Shown here piece by piece: positions 1 through 6,540 of a stretch of 18,607 bases of DNA (position 1 is the stretch's first letter; each line of letters starts with the position of its first letter). The translations under genes were made by a program, and so were the position numbers. This DNA is from Anaerolineaceae bacterium (GTDB lineage: Bacteria; Chloroflexota; Anaerolineae; Anaerolineales; Anaerolineaceae): contig WOZC01000173.1 in the NCBI GenBank assembly GCA_011620465.1, positions 1 through 18,607 on the forward strand. The letters run 5' to 3'. Below the pieces are notes generated by a model. The model saw only the letters and a program-made list of their open reading frames with translations. It was not told the origin of the DNA and searched no databases.

Positions 1-17
1 TTATTGTAAATTTCCAT
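1..17 (-). CDS. 5' end of a divergent gene of unknown function (partial)
   Basis: On the minus strand an ATG at 17-15 is followed by sense codons reading M-E-I-Y-N before the window ends. It is preceded by a strong Shine-Dalgarno run, AAAAAGGAG (plus-strand 24-32), with six bases between GGAG and the ATG. This is what a gene start diverging from tyrS should look like. Only five complete codons are visible, so the product cannot be named. The call rests on the ribosome binding site, its spacing, and the lack of any other explanation for this end of the intergenic region. A chance match in AT-rich DNA remains possible. Confidence 0.5.
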
Positions 18-102
18 TTACTTCTCCTTTTTAGAAGTTTTCTTATGAACAGCAATACAGTAAAAAAGAGTTGAGTTTCAGTAGTATGCGAATCTGGATT
101 GT

Positions 103-115
103 GATAAAGATTATC
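103..115. promoter_or_regulatory. 13-bp palindrome in the tyrS leader, possible operator
   Basis: GATAA-AGA-TTATC is a perfect inverted repeat of two 5-base arms around a 3-base spacer. It sits in the region between the divergent gene start and tyrS. Its position fits an operator or part of a promoter, but a 5-base arm can arise by chance in AT-rich DNA. No convincing -35/-10 pair was found near it. Confidence 0.2.
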
Positions 116-190
116 CGAGGGTGGTAAAATTCAGCAATCCTGAAAAAGGGCATGCCAGGCCAGCAGATTGATCGGTAGGAGAAGAATGCC

Positions 191-1405
191 ATGATGAAAA
201 TCGATGAACAAGTTGAATACCTTATGCAAGGCGCCGATTTTGGTGATGCTGCCATTGCCGAAACGATGGCAGTGGAATTACGCGAGCGATTGATTGAGTC
301 CGAAAAGGCAGGCCGTCCATTGCGAGTTTATTGCGGCTATGATCCCACCGCCACTGATCTGCATCTCGGTCATACCGTTACCATGCGTAAACTGCGCCAA
401 TTCCAGGAACTGGGGCACCAGGTTTTGTTTGTGATTGGTTCTTTCACTGCCATGATTGGTGACCCTTCTGATAAAGACAAATTGCGCGTCCAACTTTCTC
501 ACGACAAGGTGATGGAAAATGGACGGACTTATGCGGAACAGGCTTTCCGAATCCTGGATCCTGAGAAGACAGAAGTCCTTTACAACCATGAATGGCTCCA
601 AAAGCTGACATTGACTGACCTGGTCGATTTGGCTTCCAACTTTACGGTTCAACAGTTCCTGACTCGCGATAATTTCCACAAACGTTTTGATAAAAACGAG
701 CCAATCTATCTGCACGAATTATTCTATGCAATTATGCAGGGTTACGATGCTCACCATTTAAACGCAGATGTACAGATTGGTGGGTCGGATCAATTGTTTA
801 ATATCATCACTGGTGCACGAAAGGTGATGGCTTACTTCGGTCAAAAGCCCAATATCGGCATCGTTCTCGGCATTTTGCCAGGTACAGACGGTGAAGTTCG
901 GATGAGCAAGTCGCTTGGCAATCACATTCCATTGAACACCAGTGCTGAGGATATGTACGGAAAAGTAATGAGCATCCCTGACAAAGCCATGCTGGTTTAT
1001 GCCCGGCTTGCCACAGAATGGTCACCTGAAAAATTGCACGCCTTTGAAAACGGCCTGGCAACTAACAGTTTGCATCCCCGTGACGCAAAGATGAAACTAG
1101 CCTTTGGGATCACGAGCGTCTTTTATGGTGAAGAAGCTGCTGGGGCTGCTCAAGACCAGTTTGTCAACACCTTCCAGAAGGGCAACATTCCGGACGAAAT
1201 GCCGGTATACCAGTTGAAAGAGGGTGACACCCTGATTGAAATCCTGGTTTCCCAAAAGATGACAAGTTCCCGTGGGGATGCCCGCCGCCTGATCGAACAG
1301 CAAGGTGTCAAGCTGGATGGTGAACCGGTGGGTGACATGAATGTTGAGTTGAAACCGGGTATGGTCTTGCAGGTTGGCAAACGACGCTTCTTGCGCTTAA
1401 GTTAG
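191..1405 (+). CDS. tyrS: Tyrosyl-tRNA synthetase
   Basis: Class I aminoacyl-tRNA synthetase that charges tRNA-Tyr with tyrosine in the cytoplasm. The 404-residue length is normal. Visible motifs are the HIGH-type signature HLGH at residues 58-61, the tyrosine-pocket segment QIGGSDQ at 195-201, and a KMSKS loop written RMSKS at 237-241. A C-terminal S4 RNA-binding domain spans about 350-404. HLGH with (K/R)MSKS, rather than KFGKT, places it in the KMSKS-type (TyrZ/TyrS2-like) subgroup. The start is ATG 191, or the immediately following ATG 194, with AGGAG at 177-181 as ribosome binding site. It is transcribed alone, divergent from the left-edge gene, with its own terminator downstream. The AGGGTGGTA at 118-126 recalls a T-box core, but a full T-box leader does not fit. 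Confidence 0.97.
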   Translation: MMKIDEQVEYLMQGADFGDAAIAETMAVELRERLIESEKAGRPLRVYCGYDPTATDLHLGHTVTMRKLRQFQELGHQVLFVIGSFTAMIGDPSDKDKLRVQLSHDKVMENGRTYAEQAFRILDPEKTEVLYNHEWLQKLTLTDLVDLASNFTVQQFLTRDNFHKRFDKNEPIYLHELFYAIMQGYDAHHLNADVQIGGSDQLFNIITGARKVMAYFGQKPNIGIVLGILPGTDGEVRMSKSLGNHIPLNTSAEDMYGKVMSIPDKAMLVYARLATEWSPEKLHAFENGLATNSLHPRDAKMKLAFGITSVFYGEEAAGAAQDQFVNTFQKGNIPDEMPVYQLKEGDTLIEILVSQKMTSSRGDARRLIEQQGVKLDGEPVGDMNVELKPGMVLQVGKRRFLRLS

Positions 1406-1422
1406 GATATCAGCTGGACCAA

Positions 1423-1552
1423 TGCCCAGCCGTACGGAGGGGCTTGCTCCTTCCGCATTCACACGGATGCAACCGATTCACGTAGTGCGAGATTGGAAGC
1501 ACCGGAAATTTATCTCAACAATCATTTGCTGTGCTTCCAATACGCCTGGGCA
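1423..1552 (+). ncRNA. Candidate structured RNA element in the tyrS 3' region
   Basis: This about 130-base block starts 18 bases after the tyrS stop codon and has three nested or adjacent helices. A closing stem of 12 pairs with one mismatch joins 1423-1434 to 1541-1552 (TGCCCAGCCGTA with TACGCCTGGGCA). A hairpin pairs 1435-1442 with 1448-1455 around the loop CTTGC. An 11-base perfect stem joins 1492-1502 to 1531-1541 (ATTGGAAGCAC with GTGCTTCCAAT). The hairpin uses two G-U pairs that exist only if the plus strand is the RNA, which favours that strand. It could be a structured 3' UTR, a small RNA, or a palindromic repeat. It matches no RNA family I recognise; 5S rRNA, tRNA and SRP RNA signatures are absent. 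Confidence 0.4.
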
Positions 1553-1596
1553 GTAGTGATTTTTCCTTGACGATCCCACAAACACCCACCCCCTTG

Positions 1597-1620
1597 CCCC
1601 CTCCCTGGAGGGGGTTTCAT
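1597..1620 (+). terminator. Probable rho-independent terminator for tyrS
   Basis: A 7-base GC-rich stem, CCCCCTC / GAGGGGG (1597-1603 with 1608-1614), closes a 4-base loop and is followed by TTTCATTAT. The T-run is short, but position and orientation fit the end of the tyrS transcript. Confidence 0.55.
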
Positions 1621-1642
1621 TATCTGCCATATAAGCAATTTC

Positions 1643-1672
1643 AAAAAAATGGCTGTACTAAAGCCCAGCCAT
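1643..1672 (-). terminator. Rho-independent terminator of the fhaA-fhaB-mtnP-ftsW/pbp operon
   Basis: Read on the minus strand, a perfect 7-base stem ATGGCTG / CAGCCAT (1672-1666 with 1655-1649) encloses a 10-base loop. A run of T residues follows directly (plus-strand A-run ending at 1648). It lies 14 bases past the stop codon of the SEDS-PBP gene, the expected end of that operon. Confidence 0.8.
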
Positions 1673-1685
1673 CCGGAAGGGATGC

Positions 1686-4295
1686 CTAATTCGTTGCTGA
1701 TAAATTCAATAATGTATTGCCAATCGTAAGGGCGAGGTCGGAGGCGTCTTCTTCAATAGCAATTGCGATCGCCAATGGGGTGGCAGACCATTCCGGTGTT
1801 GTTCCGCCAATATACCAGGTGAGTGGTTCTTTTTGATTAATCAGGGCATGACCGGTCTGGTACCAGATGGTTTGTGTGCTGGAGCGCAAATCAGCCTGAA
1901 TTTCCGCGGCTAAACTTGGGGTGTATACCGCAGTCACGGTCTTGCCAGGTCCGAGCGCCTGCCAGTCACCTTCGGGAGTCAAATATGAGTTAACCAGCGC
2001 GGGTTCTGGGCGTACGCCGTCATTAGTAATTGCTGCGGCTACCATAGCCATTTGCAGAGGGCTTACGGTGATGTCCATCACCAAAAGCGGGTTTTGGTCC
2101 AGCTGCTCAACGGTGAGCGCAGGGGATGGCTGGGCAGTCTCAATGGCGAGATCCGGGGCTGAAAACAAACCAAAGGCTTCCAAGTCGGCCTGAAGGAGTG
2201 TCGGATCGGTAACACCCAAGATTTCTTCAGCTACGCTTTCACAGCCAAATTGAAACGCATTGAGCGAAGCGTTTTCATTCTGCATTGCACGGTAGCAGTA
2301 TGGGTCAAGCCGAAAAAGGTCTTGAGATGAGCCCAGGTCGAAGGCATGATTGCTTTGGATCAGACTCCCGTAGGCAAGCGTGCTTGCCAGCGTTCCGAGC
2401 GGGTAGGAACCTTGCGTGGCACGATTCAGCAATGGCGCATCGGTGCGCTGCATCAAACTTTCCCAGATCTCAGACATGGTATTGGCGTCAAAACTTGGGT
2501 GAGAAGCAATCGCGTATATTTCCCCAGTCTGGGCATTGGATAACACGATCGCCCCTTTGTGGTCTCCTAATAATTCGTCTGCCTTATTTTGAAGTGCCAT
2601 ATTGATGGCAAGTTTGATATCCAACCCGGCAGGGGGCTGATTGTATAACAGCTCATGTTGCCGGCGTATCTCCCAGGGAACGCCAGCGTAGCCGCGCAGA
2701 AGCGCATATTGCGAGCTCTGCAATCCACTCTGTCCATAGGCAGGGTGGGCATAGCCTAAAGTATTTGATAGCTGCGGTTCATTTACCCATAATTCATATG
2801 AGCCTGATGTCCCGTGGACTTCGACCAACTTTTCCCCGGAGAGGGCATAGATCTCTCCCCGTGGAGAGTAGCGATCATAGACAGCCCAACGTGGGTTTTC
2901 TGCCCTGGCAATCAGTTCCTCCTGGTTTGGGAAAGCCAGGTAACCATTCCAGACCGCGATCAGCATGAAGCTCCCCGCAATAATTGCAGTCACCCAGCGA
3001 TAGGGGCTGCGCACTTTTTCAGGGATATCTTCGGGACTGGTTTCAGTGCTGATGCGCAGTAACAAAAGCACAGCCAGAATATTTGTTATTAGCGAAGAAC
3101 CACCATAAGAAAGAAATGGAAGCGTTACACCTGTCAGAGGCAACAAACCGAGGTTGCCACCAATAATGAAAATTGACTGCAGCGCAAAATAGGCTGAAAT
3201 ACCAAAGGCAAGATAGCGACCAAAGGTGGTTTTGCTGGAGAGAGCGATATTGATTCCGCGAATCACCAGCACCAGGAGCAAAAGCAAGACTGCACTTGTA
3301 CCAAGCAGCCCCAATTCCTCTCCGATGGTGGTAAAGATGAAGTCAGAAACCGCGACCGGAACAAACTGCGGGCTGCCTAAACCTGGTCCTGTACCAATAA
3401 GACCACCGCTTGCGATGGCTATCTGAGCCTGGGCTAACTGCCAGGCGTTACCGCTGGTATCAAGCCAGGGGTTCAGCCATATATCGACCCGCGTCTTGAT
3501 TACATCAAATGCGAAGTAGCCTATTGTGCCAGCTAAGAAAGCCAGGGCAGGGATGACCCACAATAAGCGTCGCCTTTGGGTTGTTACAGTCAGCATCAGA
3601 ACGTAAAGAATGATGAACAGGCTGGCTGTCCCCAAATCGCGTTGAGCAATCAGAAGTAATCCCGCAAAACCAACGACTACAAGCGTTGGGAAAACTGAGC
3701 TGAGCCAACTGACATTAGGACGGATCTGGTCCGCAAAAAAAGCAGCCAAATAGATGATCAGGAGCAATTTGAGCGGTTCGGAAGGCTGGATATAAAAGTC
3801 GAAGATTCTAAGCCAGAGCCGTTGCCCGCTGCCAGTCGGATTGACACCAATGATAAATGTCAGCCCGATCAGGATCAGCCCCAGGAGCAGCCAAACATAT
3901 TTGTATGTCTTAAGGATTTTGATCAGATCGGTTATGTTTAAGGCAATTAAAAACAAACCGCAGCCCAGCAGGAACCAGGCTGACTGTTTGAGCCCCAGCT
4001 CTGGGGAGAGCCGCCAGATGGTCAGCATGCCTAAACCGGCTAAACCGGCAGCAGTTGGCAAGATCCAGGGGTCTCGATTGGGGAGTTTCCGCCTGATGTT
4101 GCGCTGAACCACCAGGGTGCCGACCAGCCAGGCTATAAAAGGTATGAAATATTCAGCGCTGATTAAAAGTGTTTCACTATGCAGCCTGGTCCCGTTGGCA
4201 AGCGCCAGGGCAGCTGTATATAAGAAAAGGGTGATGCAGACCATCAAAAGCATCGGAGGATGCGATGGCGTCTGCTTTCGTGAGGAAATTCTCAC
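1686..4295 (-). CDS. SEDS peptidoglycan polymerase (FtsW/RodA) fused to a degenerate penicillin-binding protein domain
   Basis: A single 869-residue membrane protein. Residues 15-415 are a SEDS glycan polymerase with many membrane segments and the family motifs QPSEPLK (170-176), RDLGT (219-223), SDFIFTTIGEELG (317-329, with the conserved Asp 318) and PFLSYGGSS (393-401). A further membrane segment (433-452) leads into a class B PBP-like ectodomain, recognisable from AIVLSNAQTGEIYAIASHPS (582-601), PLLNRATQGSYP (621-632) and WYIGG (827-831). The three transpeptidase motifs are altered. The SxxK region reads GTLAS (Thr 635 and Ser 638 in place of Ser and Lys), SxN appears as GCE (684-686), and KTG is QTG (813-815). 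The PBP half is therefore probably not a transpeptidase and may serve to activate the SEDS half. The start is GTG one base after the mtnP stop, implying translational coupling. It is the last gene of its operon. Confidence 0.93.
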   Translation of the reverse strand: MRISSRKQTPSHPPMLLMVCITLFLYTAALALANGTRLHSETLLISAEYFIPFIAWLVGTLVVQRNIRRKLPNRDPWILPTAAGLAGLGMLTIWRLSPELGLKQSAWFLLGCGLFLIALNITDLIKILKTYKYVWLLLGLILIGLTFIIGVNPTGSGQRLWLRIFDFYIQPSEPLKLLLIIYLAAFFADQIRPNVSWLSSVFPTLVVVGFAGLLLIAQRDLGTASLFIILYVLMLTVTTQRRRLLWVIPALAFLAGTIGYFAFDVIKTRVDIWLNPWLDTSGNAWQLAQAQIAIASGGLIGTGPGLGSPQFVPVAVSDFIFTTIGEELGLLGTSAVLLLLLVLVIRGINIALSSKTTFGRYLAFGISAYFALQSIFIIGGNLGLLPLTGVTLPFLSYGGSSLITNILAVLLLLRISTETSPEDIPEKVRSPYRWVTAIIAGSFMLIAVWNGYLAFPNQEELIARAENPRWAVYDRYSPRGEIYALSGEKLVEVHGTSGSYELWVNEPQLSNTLGYAHPAYGQSGLQSSQYALLRGYAGVPWEIRRQHELLYNQPPAGLDIKLAINMALQNKADELLGDHKGAIVLSNAQTGEIYAIASHPSFDANTMSEIWESLMQRTDAPLLNRATQGSYPLGTLASTLAYGSLIQSNHAFDLGSSQDLFRLDPYCYRAMQNENASLNAFQFGCESVAEEILGVTDPTLLQADLEAFGLFSAPDLAIETAQPSPALTVEQLDQNPLLVMDITVSPLQMAMVAAAITNDGVRPEPALVNSYLTPEGDWQALGPGKTVTAVYTPSLAAEIQADLRSSTQTIWYQTGHALINQKEPLTWYIGGTTPEWSATPLAIAIAIEEDASDLALTIGNTLLNLSATN

Positions 4296-4296
4296 A

Positions 4297-5172
4297 TTAC
4301 CCCAGGTATTTACCTACCAAAAGTGATAACTTATCCTTCATTGCCGCGTCCATATAACCTCGATTGGTGATAAAAGCATTTTTGAGCGCTTCGTCACATC
4401 CGCATTCTTCAGTACGTCCTTCATCGGCTGAAAGTATGTCAACCAGGCGCACCAAGCTTCTTTGAGCAAGCGCGGTGTTTTTCTTCAGGGTGTTGACCAC
4501 TATTTCCACTGTGACTGCTTCTTCCGTCTCGTGCCAGCTGTCATAATCGGTCACATGCGCCATGGTGGCATAGTGGATTTCTGCTTCACGCGCCAAAAAG
4601 GCCTCAGGACAAGCAGTCATTCCGACCAATGAAAAACCTAATTTCCGGAAAGTATTCGATTCGCCGCGAGTGGAAAAGCGGGGACCTTCGATGGTGACTA
4701 ATGTACCGGAAGCATGGACCCTGGTATCTTCGCCTTCCAAAGCTTTGAGCAGTTGCTTGCTCAAAATAGGGCAGAAAGGATCGGCTGAGCTGATATGCAC
4801 CACCATGCCGTTGCCAAAAAAGCTGCGTACCCGATCCTTGGTGTTATCAAAAATCTGATCCGGGATAATGATGTCACCAGGAGCGTAATCTTCGCGCAGG
4901 GAGCCAACTGCGCTCACGCTGATGATTTTGTCGATACCAAGCTGCTTAAACGCCCAAATATTAGCGCGATAATTCACCTCAGTTGGGCTGTAAATATGAC
5001 CAATGCCGTGTCTCGCCAGGAATGCCAGTTTCTTGCCATGAATCGAACCAGTAACAATGGGGGAAGAAGGCTTGCCAAAGGGAGTGTCAAGCTCGAGGGT
5101 TTCGACTTCTTCCAAACCCTCAAATTCATAAAGACCGGAACCTCCAATGATTCCGAATGCGTATTCCGACAT
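4297..5172 (-). CDS. mtnP: S-methyl-5'-thioadenosine phosphorylase
   Basis: Trimeric-type purine nucleoside phosphorylase family enzyme of methionine salvage. It splits methylthioadenosine with phosphate into adenine and methylthioribose-1-phosphate. At 291 residues it has the usual length. Motifs are GGSGLY (10-15) and RHG (54-56) for phosphate, SAVGSL (87-92), TIEGPRFSTRGES (160-172), GMTACPEAFLARE (184-196), and the adenine-contacting TDYDSW (208-213). The two aspartates in that last motif mark MTAP over guanine/hypoxanthine-preferring relatives. ATG start with GAGG eight bases upstream. It begins 20 bases after fhaB and ends one base before the SEDS-PBP gene, so it is embedded in the cell-wall operon in the place where mycobacteria carry the phosphatase pstP. 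The closest alternative call is another purine nucleoside phosphorylase. Confidence 0.93.
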   Translation of the reverse strand: MSEYAFGIIGGSGLYEFEGLEEVETLELDTPFGKPSSPIVTGSIHGKKLAFLARHGIGHIYSPTEVNYRANIWAFKQLGIDKIISVSAVGSLREDYAPGDIIIPDQIFDNTKDRVRSFFGNGMVVHISSADPFCPILSKQLLKALEGEDTRVHASGTLVTIEGPRFSTRGESNTFRKLGFSLVGMTACPEAFLAREAEIHYATMAHVTDYDSWHETEEAVTVEIVVNTLKKNTALAQRSLVRLVDILSADEGRTEECGCDEALKNAFITNRGYMDAAMKDKLSLLVGKYLG

Positions 5173-5192
5173 GCTAAGAGCCTCGCTTTCTG

Positions 5193-5624
5193 TTATTTCA
5201 GTGGTTTAATGTAAATTTTTAAAACAGCGTCGCCACAATAGATCGAGTCATTGTCCTTGACGACGATTGGTTCTTCTATCTTCAGGTCATCCAGCCAGGA
5301 GCCATTGGTCGATTTCAGGTCTTCATACCACCATTGATTGAGGTGGTAGGTCAGGCGACCATGCCGACCGGAGACGGTTTCGTCAACCAGCACCAAATCG
5401 CAGTCCGGGTTGCGCCCTATAAGGACATCTGAACTGGTATAGGACTGGATAATCTGTTCGCTGTCTATCGTGGTGGCAAGCGTCAGGATTGGGATCGCAA
5501 TGGTGCCACCACGCAGCCTGGCACCTGTCACGCTCTTCCAAAGTAGCCAGACGGCGACGCCCAGGAAAGCGTATAAACTGATGAACAGAAGGATACGCAA
5601 GACCAAACCGGTCATCGCGTTCAT
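5193..5624 (-). CDS. Membrane-anchored FHA-domain protein, FhaB-like
   Basis: A 143-residue protein with one N-terminal membrane segment (about 6-28), a short linker, and a forkhead-associated domain from about residue 60 to the end. The FHA phosphothreonine-binding residues are present: GR at 70-71, SGRH at 85-88 and STNG at 105-108. The same layout (one membrane helix plus FHA, about 150 residues) is seen in mycobacterial FhaB/FipA, which sits beside rodA-pbpA and links Ser/Thr kinase signalling to cell-wall synthesis. The ATG overlaps the fhaA stop (ATGA), with a GGGGG ribosome binding site upstream, indicating coupled translation. The second Met (residue 4) is an alternative start. No Ser/Thr kinase or phosphatase gene is present in the window. 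Confidence 0.88.
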   Translation of the reverse strand: MNAMTGLVLRILLFISLYAFLGVAVWLLWKSVTGARLRGGTIAIPILTLATTIDSEQIIQSYTSSDVLIGRNPDCDLVLVDETVSGRHGRLTYHLNQWWYEDLKSTNGSWLDDLKIEEPIVVKDNDSIYCGDAVLKIYIKPLK

Positions 5625-6388
5625 TCTTTTCCCCCAAAGAGACTGCGCGTAGGTTTAGAAGCATTGTGGTCGACCCATTGATTGTAGATCATCCTGGTTT
5701 GACCAATCTGGATGACATCGCCGGGTTTGAGGGCAACATTGCTGGCGGGGAAGTTGTTAACGGTTGTGCCAGCTGTAGAGCCGAGGTCAAACAGGTAAAA
5801 GCGACCGCTATCCGCGCGCAGCTGAACGTGGTCGCGCGAGACCATGGGGTCATCCAGCACAAGATCATTCGAGGAACGACGTCCAATATTGATGACCTGC
5901 TTTTTCAAGAAGAATGGTTCCTGGTCAGTCATGATCAGGCAGGCATCTTTTGGCAGGGTTACTTCCTGCGGTTCCCGGGTGAGCTTCTGCAGGGCAGTCT
6001 GCCGGAAAATGGCGTCTTCGATCGAATAATCCGTTTCGACTTTAATCTGGTTGCTGCTCAAATCGGGTGATTGCACCAGTTGAATGACGGGTGTTTTCCT
6101 GATCTGATAACCTTGCTCTTTCCAGGATTCTTCCAGGACGCCTGATACTTCCTCAAGCAGGGGAAGGGATTGCTGCCAGGCTTCCCAGCGTTCTGATGAG
6201 ACTTTGAGGGTAATCAGATCGGGCATGCAATTTTCGCAATTGCCGTTTTGCTTCTCAATTTCATCCTCGATCAGTTCAATGAGCGTGTAACTGAGGGAGC
6301 TGGAGACACCTGGAAAGATCAGCCGGTCCAGCTTTTCTTCCAGAAGGTAGCGTAACTTGTCTTCAATGCTCTGCAGTAATTTTCGCAT
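5621..6388 (-). CDS. FhaA-like protein: DUF3662/FhaA_N domain plus C-terminal FHA domain
   Basis: A 255-residue soluble protein. Residues 1-120 resemble the FhaA N-terminal domain (DUF3662), including the amphipathic start, the DRLIFPGVSS-type segment near 21-30, and an SSERWEAWQ segment near 64-72. Residues 120-145 form a linker. Residues 150-240 are an FHA domain with GR at 169-170, SRDH at 184-187 and GSTAGT at 203-208. The usual Asn of STNG is Ala in that last motif, though N211-N212 lie close by. In mycobacteria FhaA binds a phosphorylated MviN partner and restrains peptidoglycan synthesis. A similar adaptor role is inferred from domain order and the neighbouring SEDS-PBP gene. ATG start with AAGGA just upstream. 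It is the first gene of the operon and the only one preceded by a promoter-like sequence. Confidence 0.88.
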   Translation of the reverse strand: MRKLLQSIEDKLRYLLEEKLDRLIFPGVSSSLSYTLIELIEDEIEKQNGNCENCMPDLITLKVSSERWEAWQQSLPLLEEVSGVLEESWKEQGYQIRKTPVIQLVQSPDLSSNQIKVETDYSIEDAIFRQTALQKLTREPQEVTLPKDACLIMTDQEPFFLKKQVINIGRRSSNDLVLDDPMVSRDHVQLRADSGRFYLFDLGSTAGTTVNNFPASNVALKPGDVIQIGQTRMIYNQWVDHNASKPTRSLFGGKE

Positions 6389-6403
6389 GATGTCCTTGCC
6401 TGA

Positions 6404-6409
6404 ATTATA
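6404..6409 (-). promoter_or_regulatory. TATAAT -10 box for the fhaA operon
   Basis: On the minus strand TATAAT lies 15 bases upstream of the fhaA ATG. It would place the transcript start about 9 bases before the start codon, so the RNA would begin at its own AAGGA ribosome binding site. No good -35 hexamer is seen at 16-18 bases. Dyad repeats lie directly upstream. Confidence 0.5.
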
Positions 6410-6415
6410 CCTGTG

Positions 6416-6445
6416 AACATTTTATGTTGGGTGGTGCCCAAACAT
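6416..6445. promoter_or_regulatory. Adjacent dyads upstream of the fhaA promoter, possible operator
   Basis: AACAT-TTT-ATGTT (6416-6428) is a perfect palindrome. It overlaps a second dyad, ATGTTGGG-TGGTG-CCCAAACAT (6424-6445), which has a one-base bulge. The three ATGTT/AACAT half-sites occupy the -35 region of the putative fhaA promoter. That position would suit a repressor or activator, and would account for the missing -35 hexamer. Confidence 0.35.
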
Positions 6446-6540
6446 GATTGACAATAATACAACAGCGTTCTGTTCGATAACGGGATTTCAGCGGAGGCGT
6501 TTGTTTTGTGGATACTACGCAAGACCAGTACGTTCAAAAA

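Noticed and set aside
118..126. AGGGTGGTA upstream of tyrS, matching the first nine bases of the T-box consensus
   Set aside because: The remaining CCGCG of the T-box is absent. Only about 100 bases separate it from the divergent gene start, too little for stem I and a specifier loop, and no terminator/antiterminator pair follows.
1422..1555. 44-codon frame (ATG to TAG) spanning the structured element after tyrS
   Set aside because: It has no ribosome binding site and no recognisable protein features. Its extent coincides with the self-complementary RNA-like block, which explains the sequence better.
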